Positions 17,590-26,020 of a DNA stretch of 64,000 nucleotides are shown here, piece after piece. The DNA is from Sporolactobacillus nakayamae (GTDB lineage: Bacteria > Bacillota > Bacilli > Bacillales > Sporolactobacillaceae): the NCBI RefSeq assembly GCF_900113325.1, contig NZ_FOOY01000018.1, positions 1-64,000 on the forward strand. The letters are read 5' to 3'. Position numbers and translations under genes: made by a program. The first letter of the stretch is position 1. Each line of letters begins with the position of its first letter. The notes beneath the pieces were generated by a model that was given only the letters and a program-made list of their open reading frames with translations, made no database searches and had not been told where the DNA came from.

Positions 17590-18867
17590 TTAATTATTAT
17601 TAAGTGCGTTTACGCGGACAGCTACGGACTTTCCATGCGCATGCAAACCTTCAACTTGTGCCAGTTGCATACATGCTTCGGATAAATTCAAGCAGCCTTC
17701 TTCTGTAATTTCTTGATAAAACGATGTCTTGATAAATGTACCGACCCAAACGCCATTAGAATACTTTGCAGTCCCCATCGTTGGCAAAATATGATTCGTA
17801 CCCGACACATAATCGCCGAATGCAACCGGGGCATGCGAACCAATAAAGAGCGAACCGAAATTAATTAGCTGGTCACCTACTTCCTTAGGATTCTTGGTCT
17901 GCACTTCCAAGTGTTCCGGAGCAATGCGATTAGCAATGGCAATGGCTTCCTCCAAATGATCTGCCAAGATAATCTGACCATTATCCTTCCATGACTGGTT
18001 GGCAATTTTGTTAGTAACCAGCTCGCCCGAATATTTTTCAAGTGATTGCTGCACCGCCTCAATCATTTCTCGATCCGTACAGACGAGAATGGTCTTCGTA
18101 TTCGGATCGTGTTCTGCTTGAGCGAGCAAGTCAATGGCAACAAAGTCAGGATTTGATGCTTCGTCTGCCAGAATCAGCACTTCACTCGGACCAGCGAGAC
18201 TGTCTATCCCTACGTCACCCAGTACTTGCCGTTTCGCTTCGGTCACGAAACGATTTCCGGGGCCAACGATCAGGTTAACCTTCGGCACGGTATCTGTCCC
18301 ATAGGCAAGTGCTGCAATGGCTTGGGCACCGCCGACCGCATAAATTTCATCTGCACCGGCAATATCCATAGCCACGAGAACAGCCGGATGAATGGTACCG
18401 TAGTCCTTTGCCGGCGGACAGCAGGCAGCAACACTTTTCACACCGGCAATTTTGGCTGTTATGACGGACATTAATGCTGAGCTAGGCAACGGATACCGTC
18501 CGCCCGGAATATAGGCGCCGCATCGTTCAACAGGTATGAGACGATGACCGAGGGTAACACCGGGAACCGGACTGCTGATCTCCATTGTTTTCAAACATTT
18601 ATACTGATTTTCAGCATAAAATCTAATGTTTTTTGCCGCAAAATTCAAAGCATCAATGGTTTTGCTGTCGACCTTTTTATAGGCTTCTTTTACGGTTTCT
18701 TTGCTTACTTTTACCGATTCAAGCGAAACATGATCAAACTGTTCAGCCAGTTTAATCAATTCTTGATCTCCGTACGTGCGAACATTGTCGATGATTCCAG
18801 AAACCAATTCAGTTAATTTCTGGTCGCGTTCATAAGTTTTCTCAGTCGCTTTCTTAATCCATTTCAT
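17590..18867 (-). CDS. Histidinol dehydrogenase-family protein
   Basis: A 425-aa HisD-family NAD-dependent alcohol dehydrogenase. The start at 18867 (MKWIKKAT) has AAGGAGAGG upstream. The HisD metal and catalytic residues are preserved: Q and H in LLAQAEHDPN, E and H in IAPEHLEVQT, D in FGDYVSGTNH and H in EGLHAHGKS. No other histidine-biosynthesis gene is nearby and the gene sits in a catabolic operon. It may therefore be a divergent member, such as the group that oxidises dihydroxypropanesulfonate, or an enzyme that oxidises an imidazole alcohol. Confidence 0.88.
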   Translation of the reverse strand: MKWIKKATEKTYERDQKLTELVSGIIDNVRTYGDQELIKLAEQFDHVSLESVKVSKETVKEAYKKVDSKTIDALNFAAKNIRFYAENQYKCLKTMEISSPVPGVTLGHRLIPVERCGAYIPGGRYPLPSSALMSVITAKIAGVKSVAACCPPAKDYGTIHPAVLVAMDIAGADEIYAVGGAQAIAALAYGTDTVPKVNLIVGPGNRFVTEAKRQVLGDVGIDSLAGPSEVLILADEASNPDFVAIDLLAQAEHDPNTKTILVCTDREMIEAVQQSLEKYSGELVTNKIANQSWKDNGQIILADHLEEAIAIANRIAPEHLEVQTKNPKEVGDQLINFGSLFIGSHAPVAFGDYVSGTNHILPTMGTAKYSNGVWVGTFIKTSFYQEITEEGCLNLSEACMQLAQVEGLHAHGKSVAVRVNALNNN

Positions 18868-18887
18868 AAAAGACGAATCCTCTCCTT

Positions 18888-19874
18888 TTATAATTGAAAT
18901 AGTACCTTGCAATCTTGCGCCTCTTTAGCTAATTGCTCAAAAAGGATTGGTGCCTCTTCAATCGGCGCAATTCGTGTAATCAACTTGTCCAGCGGCAAAT
19001 GTCCTGACTCAATCAATTGTGCTGCCTCACGTAGTTCATCAGTGGTGTATGTGCTTGAACCGTGCACCGACAACTCTTTCTCGGTAATTTGATTTGCATC
19101 AATAGCGACCTTACTCTCATACAAAGCAACCACGGAAATCCTGCCCCCTGACTTCGCAACACCAACTGCCTGTCCCATGCATACGGGTGCACCGGTAGTC
19201 TCAAGCACAAGATCAAAGGACGACTGGTCTGATGACTTCAGCGTGCGGATTGTATTGGCTCCTAATGCCTGCGCGAGCGACAAACGTTGATCAGATAAAT
19301 CCATGACGGTTATCTGGTTGATATGAAAAACATATTTTAATAACAAAAAGGCCATTAAACCTATAGGACCGGCCCCGAAAATCAAGACCTTATCATTGAA
19401 AAGAACTGCTGCTCTCCGGCAAAGGTGAAGAGCAACCGCTAACGGTTCAGTGAGTGTCAACCATTCAAGATGCCTAATCTCTTTGACCGGGATCAGCTTT
19501 TCAACAGGAACAGCCATGTATTCGGCAAAACATCCCGGTCTGACTTCGCCAATAAACCCTATATGTGCACAACGATTCCATGCATTTTCTTTGCATGCCG
19601 AGCAATTGAGACAAGGTACACGCGGATCACAAACTACATAGTCACCTGCTTTTAGTGAAGCGCCCGCATCCATTGATACGACTTCGCCTACGCATTCATG
19701 ACCCATAGTTTCCTTGAGGCATTGAACAAACATTCCCTTACGATAAATGTGCAGATCCGATCCACAAATTCCAGCATAGTGAACCTTAATTAACACTTCT
19801 CCATTTTGCGTTATCGGAAGTTCAGCCTGTTCAACCCGCACATCGCCTATTCCATAGTTTCTTAATACCTTCAT
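18888..19874 (-). CDS. Zinc-dependent alcohol dehydrogenase
   Basis: A 328-aa medium-chain dehydrogenase of the sorbitol/threonine-dehydrogenase group. CGSDLH and GHECVGEV carry catalytic zinc ligands, and the cysteine cluster CLNCSACKENAWNRC binds the structural zinc. Nucleotide binding is by GAGPIGLMAFLLL. It follows the SDR gene by 14 nt and is followed by the HisD-like gene after 20 nt, so all are one operon. Substrate unknown. Confidence 0.9.
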   Translation of the reverse strand: MKVLRNYGIGDVRVEQAELPITQNGEVLIKVHYAGICGSDLHIYRKGMFVQCLKETMGHECVGEVVSMDAGASLKAGDYVVCDPRVPCLNCSACKENAWNRCAHIGFIGEVRPGCFAEYMAVPVEKLIPVKEIRHLEWLTLTEPLAVALHLCRRAAVLFNDKVLIFGAGPIGLMAFLLLKYVFHINQITVMDLSDQRLSLAQALGANTIRTLKSSDQSSFDLVLETTGAPVCMGQAVGVAKSGGRISVVALYESKVAIDANQITEKELSVHGSSTYTTDELREAAQLIESGHLPLDKLITRIAPIEEAPILFEQLAKEAQDCKVLFQL

Positions 19875-19888
19875 TGGTCATCCGCCTC

Positions 19889-20656
19889 TTATCCTGCCGT
19901 CCAGCCGCCGTCGACACTGATCGACTGACCGGTAATGTAGTCAGAGGCGGGAGCGGAAAGAAATAATAGGGTCCCTGCCAGATCATCAGCAGTGCCGATT
20001 CGTTCAAGCGGAATTTTATCTTCAATCCACGCCCTGTGTTCAGGATCATCAAAGAAGGACTTTGTCATTTCCGTTAGAAAATAGCCTGGAAAAATGGCGT
20101 TCACCTGAATGCCTTCGGATGCGAATTCCAAAGCAGTTGTCTTAGTCAACTGAGTAATGGCTCCTTTAGAGGAACAATAGACGGATGATCCGGCAAGGCC
20201 GATAACACTGCCAAGAGAACCGATATTAATAATCTTTCCTCGTTTTCTTACTTTCATCTTTCTTGCCACTGCTTGAGTCAAAAAGAAAACGGCCTTTAAG
20301 TTCACATCCATGATCGCATCGTAATGAGCTTCAGTGACCTCCAGAAAAGGTTCGGCAATCTCGGTCCCGGCATTATTCACCAGAATATCTATAGGACCGA
20401 AGCGCTCCTCAATTTGATCAATGGCTGCTTTTAGCTGGTTAAATTGTGTAATATCAAGGACAACTGTTTCTGCCTTGCCTTGTTCCTGTTCAATCATTCG
20501 TTTGGTTTCAATAAGATCGTCAAGCGTTCGACCAACGCAGATACATTTGCAGCCGGCTCGTCCCAATGCAATCGCATATCCCCTGCCAAGCCCTCTGCCG
20601 GCACCGGTAACCAGCGCAATTTTCCCTTTTATTCGAAAAAGCGGCGATTCAGACAT
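19889..20656 (-). CDS. Short-chain dehydrogenase/reductase
   Basis: A 255-aa classical SDR: cofactor loop TGAGRGLGRG (about residues 17-26), NNAG, the active-site Y-x-x-x-K as YCSSK, and the C-terminal SVDGGW. It sits between the aconitase-X genes and the zinc alcohol dehydrogenase. It resembles gluconate 5-dehydrogenase-type SDRs, but the specific substrate cannot be read from sequence. Confidence 0.9.
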   Translation of the reverse strand: MSESPLFRIKGKIALVTGAGRGLGRGYAIALGRAGCKCICVGRTLDDLIETKRMIEQEQGKAETVVLDITQFNQLKAAIDQIEERFGPIDILVNNAGTEIAEPFLEVTEAHYDAIMDVNLKAVFFLTQAVARKMKVRKRGKIINIGSLGSVIGLAGSSVYCSSKGAITQLTKTTALEFASEGIQVNAIFPGYFLTEMTKSFFDDPEHRAWIEDKIPLERIGTADDLAGTLLFLSAPASDYITGQSISVDGGWTAG

Positions 20657-20670
20657 ATGCTCATCTCCGT

Positions 20671-21078
20671 TCAGGATAGAATGGTCAGTGTGCCCTGATC
20701 GGCATCAACGCGGAGCTTGTCGCCATTTTTGACCTGCTCATAAAAACTTTTCGGCACACGGTCGACAACAGGCATTTCCATGATAATCGAACTGGCTACG
20801 AGCACCGTATCCGGATATTTAATAATTAAAGCTTTCGGTCCCTTTCCGGTCATTTTCAGCTGATACATTCCGTCCGCCTGGACAACAGAACTGCCTTTGC
20901 CACTTGGAAAAACAAGAATCTTGTCTGCAATTGACTGACCCTCTAGGCAATGATTCTTCTCAATGACGACACCCGTTTTCGGATCAACGAGATAAAAACA
21001 GAAATCATCTGTTGAGATCAGAACGTCACCCTCAATGACACCCTCAGATACTTTATGACATGCATAAGTCTCACTCAT
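20671..21078 (-). CDS. Aconitase X small subunit (DUF126)
   Basis: A 135-aa swivelling-domain subunit of the aconitase-X family. It pairs with the large subunit, whose gene it overlaps by 4 nt (ATGA). LVFPSGKGSSVVQADG matches the conserved core of the small subunit. GAGAGGTG precedes the ATG. Bacterial two-subunit AcnX enzymes that have been studied are cis-3-hydroxy-L-proline dehydratases; here there is no proline-pathway reductase next to it, so the substrate remains open. Confidence 0.88.
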   Translation of the reverse strand: MSETYACHKVSEGVIEGDVLISTDDFCFYLVDPKTGVVIEKNHCLEGQSIADKILVFPSGKGSSVVQADGMYQLKMTGKGPKALIIKYPDTVLVASSIIMEMPVVDRVPKSFYEQVKNGDKLRVDADQGTLTILS

Positions 21079-22280
21079 GACACTTCACCTCTCATCGCAG
21101 CTTCAATGCAATCTTCTACCTTTCGAATGACAAACTGCATATTCCGTCTTTTTGTATAATAAGCGCATTTCGGGGAGTCAGTGACGCCCTTCTTCCCATA
21201 AAGAAATTCCCAGCATGGTTGGTCCATACAGGTATCGTCAACAATATCTCCGCCAGCGGCTTGCAATGTTTCAAGGTAGCCCATGCGCGTGGCCAATTCT
21301 TTTGTCAAAGACGAAGTCATGATCCAAAGCTTTACTTCAAGCTTTTTCCCTTTAACCAATTCTGCAACCTGTGCCACCTGATTCAGATTGAAATGCGGAC
21401 AACCAAATAAGGCAAAGTCAATTTTTCCAACCGGATCAGTAATCTCTGCGTGTACTTGATCCAAATCTTCCTGCGTGATCGTGATGATGCGTTCAGGCTC
21501 ATCCCCTTGAAATGCATCTTCAATAGTCCGCGCTTCAGGAGTGACACCGACAATATGATACATCGGTACATTGCCTGCCGTATTGAGCTGAGCACCAAGA
21601 TTCATCAAAGCTGCCGGAGAGGGGGTTGTAGGCAGGTTTACGAAAACCGGCGTTTTAAACTGAAGTTTCTTCGGAACGGCATAGCCAAGCAGCTGATAAT
21701 CAAAATCATTTTTCACGTCGGCTTGAACATCGACAAGTACCTGTCCTTTACGATTCTCGTCAAGTAAGAATCCATAGAGCGGTGTTCTTCCGGTAATCGC
21801 CGCACATAGCGCACTTTGTGCCGATTCACGATTCGTTCTTGCGCCGTAAACCGAATTGATAAATGGGGTTGCACTTGATTCAGAGAAAGCAGTGATTTCG
21901 CCAAATCGTGGCACATTTTTTTCAAGATAAGGCGTACAGTCAAAAGTCAGCGTCGCGCCTATATCCTTATAAGCCTGTCTCGTTCGGCGAATCGTTTGCT
22001 CGTCTTCCTTCGAAATGGTCGTGATACATTGAAAATATTCAAGATTAAAGCCCGGGTTGACCGTTGGCGATACCCGGCATTTAGCTCCCGCATTCACAAG
22101 CTTCTCAACAAACCACAGATCCGCTTCCTGATTACTCAATGCGACATGCGTCCGGCTGACCGGGACCATTTTCGGCGCATCAAAAACTTCTCCGAGCGCA
22201 ACTTGGATTTTCATCGCAATCTGTGTACCCTTACCGTATTTCCCATCAAGCATTTCTTGTTCTTCAACTGTCAACTGCAT
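21075..22280 (-). CDS. Aconitase X large subunit (DUF521)
   Basis: A 401-aa catalytic subunit of an aconitase-X dehydratase, expected to hold an iron-sulfur cluster. Candidate cysteine ligands are in FDCTPYLE, FGCPHFN and DDTCMDQPCW. The N-terminus MQLTVEEQEMLDGKYG is typical. GAGGAGG lies 7 nt before the ATG. It is followed by the overlapping small subunit and preceded by the HutF-like amidohydrolase gene. A dehydratase amid four dehydrogenases suggests breakdown of a hydroxylated side chain, which is inference only. Confidence 0.88.
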   Translation of the reverse strand: MQLTVEEQEMLDGKYGKGTQIAMKIQVALGEVFDAPKMVPVSRTHVALSNQEADLWFVEKLVNAGAKCRVSPTVNPGFNLEYFQCITTISKEDEQTIRRTRQAYKDIGATLTFDCTPYLEKNVPRFGEITAFSESSATPFINSVYGARTNRESAQSALCAAITGRTPLYGFLLDENRKGQVLVDVQADVKNDFDYQLLGYAVPKKLQFKTPVFVNLPTTPSPAALMNLGAQLNTAGNVPMYHIVGVTPEARTIEDAFQGDEPERIITITQEDLDQVHAEITDPVGKIDFALFGCPHFNLNQVAQVAELVKGKKLEVKLWIMTSSLTKELATRMGYLETLQAAGGDIVDDTCMDQPCWEFLYGKKGVTDSPKCAYYTKRRNMQFVIRKVEDCIEAAMRGEVS

Positions 22281-22321
22281 GGAATCGCCTCCTCAAAAAT
22301 GTGTTCACGTTGTTCTTTTGT

Positions 22322-23665
22322 TCACGATTTTGACGCTTCATTATTAATGTTGTTCATAAGATTCTGAACATTAAGGACGATCTGTTTCTCATTCAGCGTT
22401 TTCAGATTACCTTGATCAACTGTGCACATTCCATTAACCACAACATAATCAATGGCTGTCGGCTGCATGGAATAGACGATATTCGGAAGCACCTGTTCAT
22501 GCGTTTCCGAAATCGGCTGCATGGAAAGATCGTTCTGATTCAGTGCCACAAAATCGGCACTGAATCCCGGTTTAAGCTCGCCGATCGGCAACTGCAAAAT
22601 TTCAGCACCGCCCTTCGTTCCCATGGCAAACGCTTGATGATAATTCACCGCAAGTGAATCCAGCTTATTCACCTTTTGCAGCATGGCACACATCCGCATC
22701 TCTTCAAAGACGCTGATGCGATTATTGCTACAGGCGCCATCAGACCCAAGTCCGATCGTCACGCCTCCGTCCATCAATGCGGGAATGTCTGTAATACCGT
22801 CTGCCAAAAACATATTGCTCGACGGACAATAGACTAGTGACGCATGATTTTTGGCCATTAGTTGTTTCTCATGATCATTTAGCCAAACACAATGAATAGC
22901 CGTCATCCGGCCATCTTCCATGACGCCGATCTTGTCAAGCAGCTCAACGGGCCGCATGTGGTGCTCACGCAGCACCTGGTCCACCTCGAAAGGTTCTTCC
23001 GCAATGTGTATATGGAACTTACAGTCTAATTCCTGGGCAAGACGATGACCGGCTTTTACCATCTCCACAGATGCCGCATGCAAGCTGTGCGGGGCAGGTA
23101 CGATTGACACCATTGGATCATTCTCATATTTTTCAGCTAAATACTTCACATTTTTGACAGCCTCATCAATCGATTCAACATAACCTGTCGGCGCACCCGT
23201 CCAGTCGTACATGGTACGCGCCAGTACAAAGCGAATGCCCACATCTTTAGCTGCCTGAATGACCGCTTCGTCACTTTCGATCCCCTCATTGTGAACATAA
23301 AAATAATCGCTGACGGTCGTCGCGCCACACTTCATCATCTCACTAAAAGCAAAAACGGCCCCGGTATATACATCTTTTGCTTTTAGATATGGCGAGTACT
23401 TATAAAGTGCCTCATCGCGCCATTCCAGAAACGGTCGATCTGCTGCCAGTCCGCGCAACAGACTTTGAAAGGAATGATTGTGCGCATTGACGGTGCCGGG
23501 GACAATAATTTCATCCGGCCAGCTAATAATTTCTGCAGCGGGATACCGCGCGACCAGCGCTTCGTATGCTCCTACGGATACAATTTTCCCTCCATCGGTT
23601 ACAAGCGCTCGATCCGGCTTAAACAGCCCTTCTTCAAATAGTAAAAACGGTTTGTACAGCTTCAT
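22322..23665 (-). CDS. Amidohydrolase/deaminase, HutF-like
   Basis: A 447-aa member of the metal-dependent TRZ/ATZ-HutF deaminase group. The start at 23665 (MKLYKPF) has AAGGAG and lies 1 nt after the upstream gene's stop. Metal and catalytic residues: NAHNHSFQ (about 64-71), FHIHIAEE, TAIHCVWL and GLGSDGACSNN. The stretch HSFQSLLRGLAADRPFLEWR resembles formimidoylglutamate deiminase. Histidine breakdown through HutI yields formiminoglutamate and no hutG is present, so deimination to N-formylglutamate is a reasonable inference. An S-adenosylhomocysteine- or guanine-deaminase-like activity is the main alternative. Confidence 0.78.
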   Translation of the reverse strand: MKLYKPFLLFEEGLFKPDRALVTDGGKIVSVGAYEALVARYPAAEIISWPDEIIVPGTVNAHNHSFQSLLRGLAADRPFLEWRDEALYKYSPYLKAKDVYTGAVFAFSEMMKCGATTVSDYFYVHNEGIESDEAVIQAAKDVGIRFVLARTMYDWTGAPTGYVESIDEAVKNVKYLAEKYENDPMVSIVPAPHSLHAASVEMVKAGHRLAQELDCKFHIHIAEEPFEVDQVLREHHMRPVELLDKIGVMEDGRMTAIHCVWLNDHEKQLMAKNHASLVYCPSSNMFLADGITDIPALMDGGVTIGLGSDGACSNNRISVFEEMRMCAMLQKVNKLDSLAVNYHQAFAMGTKGGAEILQLPIGELKPGFSADFVALNQNDLSMQPISETHEQVLPNIVYSMQPTAIDYVVVNGMCTVDQGNLKTLNEKQIVLNVQNLMNNINNEASKS

Positions 23666-23666
23666 A

Positions 23667-24947
23667 TCAATCGAGCTCCTTATCCAGTGCAATCACTGTT
23701 CGAATGAGTACATTGCCTGCCTTAACGATATCTTCAATCCTCGTCTCTTCCTCCGGACAGTGGCTCTTTCCTTCAAGGCTGGGAACAAACAGCATACCCG
23801 TCTTTGCAATAGGAACCATATGCACCGAGTCATGCCCGGCCATGCTCGGCAAATCTAAATACGAATCGCCGGTTGCTTTAATGGATTGTTGCAAGGTTTC
23901 CCGAATCATTGGATCCATAGGAACAGCCTTTTGATCAAGAATAATCCGTCTTTTAATAATAATCTGTCTTTTGTTTTCGATTTCAGCGAACTTATCTGCT
24001 AGTTGCACCAGTAGCTCCTTGAGCACTTGATCATTCGATACTCTCATTTCGAGAGTCAAATGAGCCAGACCCGGAATAATATTCGCCGAATTGGGATAAA
24101 TTTCAAAATGTCCCACGGTACCCACAACATCGGATCGTCTTTGCTTGATGACTGCCTGTTCGACGGCTAAGCTTAACTCCGCCCCTGCCAGCAGTGCATC
24201 ATGACGGTTCTCCATCACCGTTGTTCCTGCGTGATTGGCTTCACCATAAATCGTAATTTCTTCACGATAAATGCCTGTAATGGTTGAAACGACAGCAAGT
24301 GACAAACCATTATCTAACAATCGCCTGCCTTGCTCGATATGACATTCAAGAAAGGCTCCCACATCGTGGTCTGTTAGTAAATGATTCGCTATGTTAGCCA
24401 CATCACCTCCTAATCTTTTTAAAGTTTCTGATAATTTTTCGTGTGTATAGGCATGCGTTGCCTCCCCAACTTGTTTACTATCGAGAACGCCGGTAATCAG
24501 CCGACTACCCAACGTTGAAATATTATACGGATTAGGTTCCTCAGCTGAAAATGAGACAATTTTTATCGGGTGGCGCAACTTATAGCCTGCTTCCTTTAAG
24601 GATTGAACCACCTCTGTTGCCAGTAACACGCCGACCGCTCCATCATATTTCCCACCATTGGCGACTGCATCATGATGCGAACCCAGAACAATGGGTTTCA
24701 ATGTTTCTTTTCCAGCACATTCCGCCCATAGGTTAGCTGCCGGATCAACGGCTACTGTGGCTTGCAGCTCTGTTTCCCATAATTTCTTGAGCCATTCCCG
24801 TGCTTGAATATCCGCTTTGCTGCCGAGCGAGCGGTCAATCCCCCCTCCCTTATTCATTCCAAATTGCGCCAGATTTTGAATGTTCTTAGCAATCCTTTCT
24901 TCGTTAACCGTAACAGGATAAAGATTTTGTGGTGTCTTATAAGTCAT
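23667..24947 (-). CDS. M20-family amidohydrolase (N-carbamoyl/allantoate type)
   Basis: A 426-aa binuclear metal amidase. GSHHDAVANGGKYDG and SFSAEEPN carry metal ligands, ECHIEQG is the signature of the N-carbamoyl-L-amino acid hydrolase/allantoate amidohydrolase group, and AGHDSVHM is conserved. GGGAGGG precedes the ATG. It is the first enzyme gene after the RpiR regulator and stops 1 nt before the HutF-like gene. In this setting it could remove a formyl or carbamoyl group from glutamate at the end of the pathway. True allantoate use seems unlikely, as no other purine genes are nearby. Confidence 0.87.
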   Translation of the reverse strand: MTYKTPQNLYPVTVNEERIAKNIQNLAQFGMNKGGGIDRSLGSKADIQAREWLKKLWETELQATVAVDPAANLWAECAGKETLKPIVLGSHHDAVANGGKYDGAVGVLLATEVVQSLKEAGYKLRHPIKIVSFSAEEPNPYNISTLGSRLITGVLDSKQVGEATHAYTHEKLSETLKRLGGDVANIANHLLTDHDVGAFLECHIEQGRRLLDNGLSLAVVSTITGIYREEITIYGEANHAGTTVMENRHDALLAGAELSLAVEQAVIKQRRSDVVGTVGHFEIYPNSANIIPGLAHLTLEMRVSNDQVLKELLVQLADKFAEIENKRQIIIKRRIILDQKAVPMDPMIRETLQQSIKATGDSYLDLPSMAGHDSVHMVPIAKTGMLFVPSLEGKSHCPEEETRIEDIVKAGNVLIRTVIALDKELD

Positions 24948-25003
24948 TCACACACCCTCCCTTTCACTTCGAAGCAGATCTATTACGATGAAACGTTACA
25001 CAA

Positions 25004-25891
25004 TTAATCTAGTGTTGCATCATAATGATACGTTTCATAATAAATTTGATCCCTTTTCTCTAAAGCTTCCAATGCTGCCATTCGTTTATCTAATCCATCC
25101 GTGGCCGTCGCCACTTCCCGAAGCAGCAAGTTTAAAAAGAGAATTGGCGTACTGTAAATATCGAAAATAGATGATGTCGTAATCGGAACACTTAGTACAG
25201 GGTCAGCGACCGCATAAACAGGTGATGTAATACTGTCGGTGATCGATGAAATAGAAAATCCTTTATGGTGCAACTGCTTTAACTTTTCAAGAAGCTGGTT
25301 TGGATATCTTGGAAATACAAACGAGAAAATGTGCACACGTGCCGGATCCATCAGTTCCAGTGTCTCCCATGCTGGAGTGCCTGGTGTGACCTGAGCAACA
25401 TTGGCTCGTATTTTGTTCAATATATAGTAGGTATAAGACAATAAAGTTGCCGACATCCGTGCAGATAAAAGAATGATTTGATCAGCGTGAATCATTTGGT
25501 CAATCATCTTCTTATACTCCGGACGCTCAAGTAGCGATTCCAGCGCATCAATATTTTCATGCTCCAACTTAAGAATGTTTGAGATATGCTTATTTGAATG
25601 TGATGTAAATTGAAGCCGCTGTGGTGCCGTAATTTCCTTTCGGACAAACTGTTGAAGATGATGCAAAAAATCATTATAGCCTTTATAACCCAATGCAATG
25701 CAAAAACGCGAAACGCTTCCCTGACTTACGTCTGCATGTTCAGCAACCTCTGATGCTGTCATAAAAATAATATGTTTATACCCTTTTTCGATGGTATATG
25801 CTAGTTTTTCGTAAGTTGGCGATTCATGAGCCACTCTGGCAATATTGTCCATCAACTGATGAAAATCTTTGCTGTTCGTTTGAAAATCCAT
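25004..25891 (-). CDS. RpiR-family transcriptional regulator
   Basis: A 295-aa regulator with an N-terminal RpiR helix-turn-helix (about 40-75: ASEVAEHADVSQGSVSRFC) and a C-terminal SIS domain (about 120-260) that normally binds a phosphosugar or related ligand. The start at 25891 (MDFQTNS) is used because CAGGTGA lies upstream; the frame extends 6 codons to a TTG. Its promoter contains a palindrome overlapping the -10 box, and the hutH promoter has the same one, so it probably controls the whole island. RpiR control of histidine utilisation is not the usual Bacillus arrangement (HutP). Confidence 0.9.
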   Translation of the reverse strand: MDFQTNSKDFHQLMDNIARVAHESPTYEKLAYTIEKGYKHIIFMTASEVAEHADVSQGSVSRFCIALGYKGYNDFLHHLQQFVRKEITAPQRLQFTSHSNKHISNILKLEHENIDALESLLERPEYKKMIDQMIHADQIILLSARMSATLLSYTYYILNKIRANVAQVTPGTPAWETLELMDPARVHIFSFVFPRYPNQLLEKLKQLHHKGFSISSITDSITSPVYAVADPVLSVPITTSSIFDIYSTPILFLNLLLREVATATDGLDKRMAALEALEKRDQIYYETYHYDATLD

Positions 25892-25931
25892 AGTTATCAC
25901 CTGTACCAAATCTGTTTAATCTTATTTTTTA

Positions 25932-25947
25932 TGAATGAATCCATTCA
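25932..25947 (-). promoter_or_regulatory. Second operator candidate before rpiR
   Basis: TGAATGAATCCATTCA is a perfect palindrome of the form TGAATR-N4-YATTCA, 15 bp downstream of the operator in the rpiR promoter. Its spacing suggests cooperative binding. Confidence 0.55.
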
Positions 25948-25961
25948 CAAAACATTTGTTG

Positions 25962-25996
25962 TGAATAATTATATTCTTGAAAAGCAGTACTGTCAA
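25962..25996 (-). promoter_or_regulatory. Promoter-operator of rpiR and the downstream operon
   Basis: Minus strand: TTGACA (25991-25996), 17 bp, TATAAT (25968-25973), a consensus sigma-A promoter. TGAATAATTATATTCT (25962-25977) covers the -10 box and is almost identical to the site at the hutH promoter, so a repressor bound here would block RNA polymerase. Confidence 0.8.
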
Positions 25997-26020
25997 CGAG
26001 TTTTTAGAAATTTACACAAA

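Noticed and set aside
17590-18867. Histidine biosynthesis hisD
   Set aside because: No other his biosynthesis gene is adjacent and the gene lies inside a catabolic operon; kept as HisD-family only.
24985-25003. cre site in the rpiR to allC-like gap
   Set aside because: TGAAACGTTACA is one base short of the consensus spacing.
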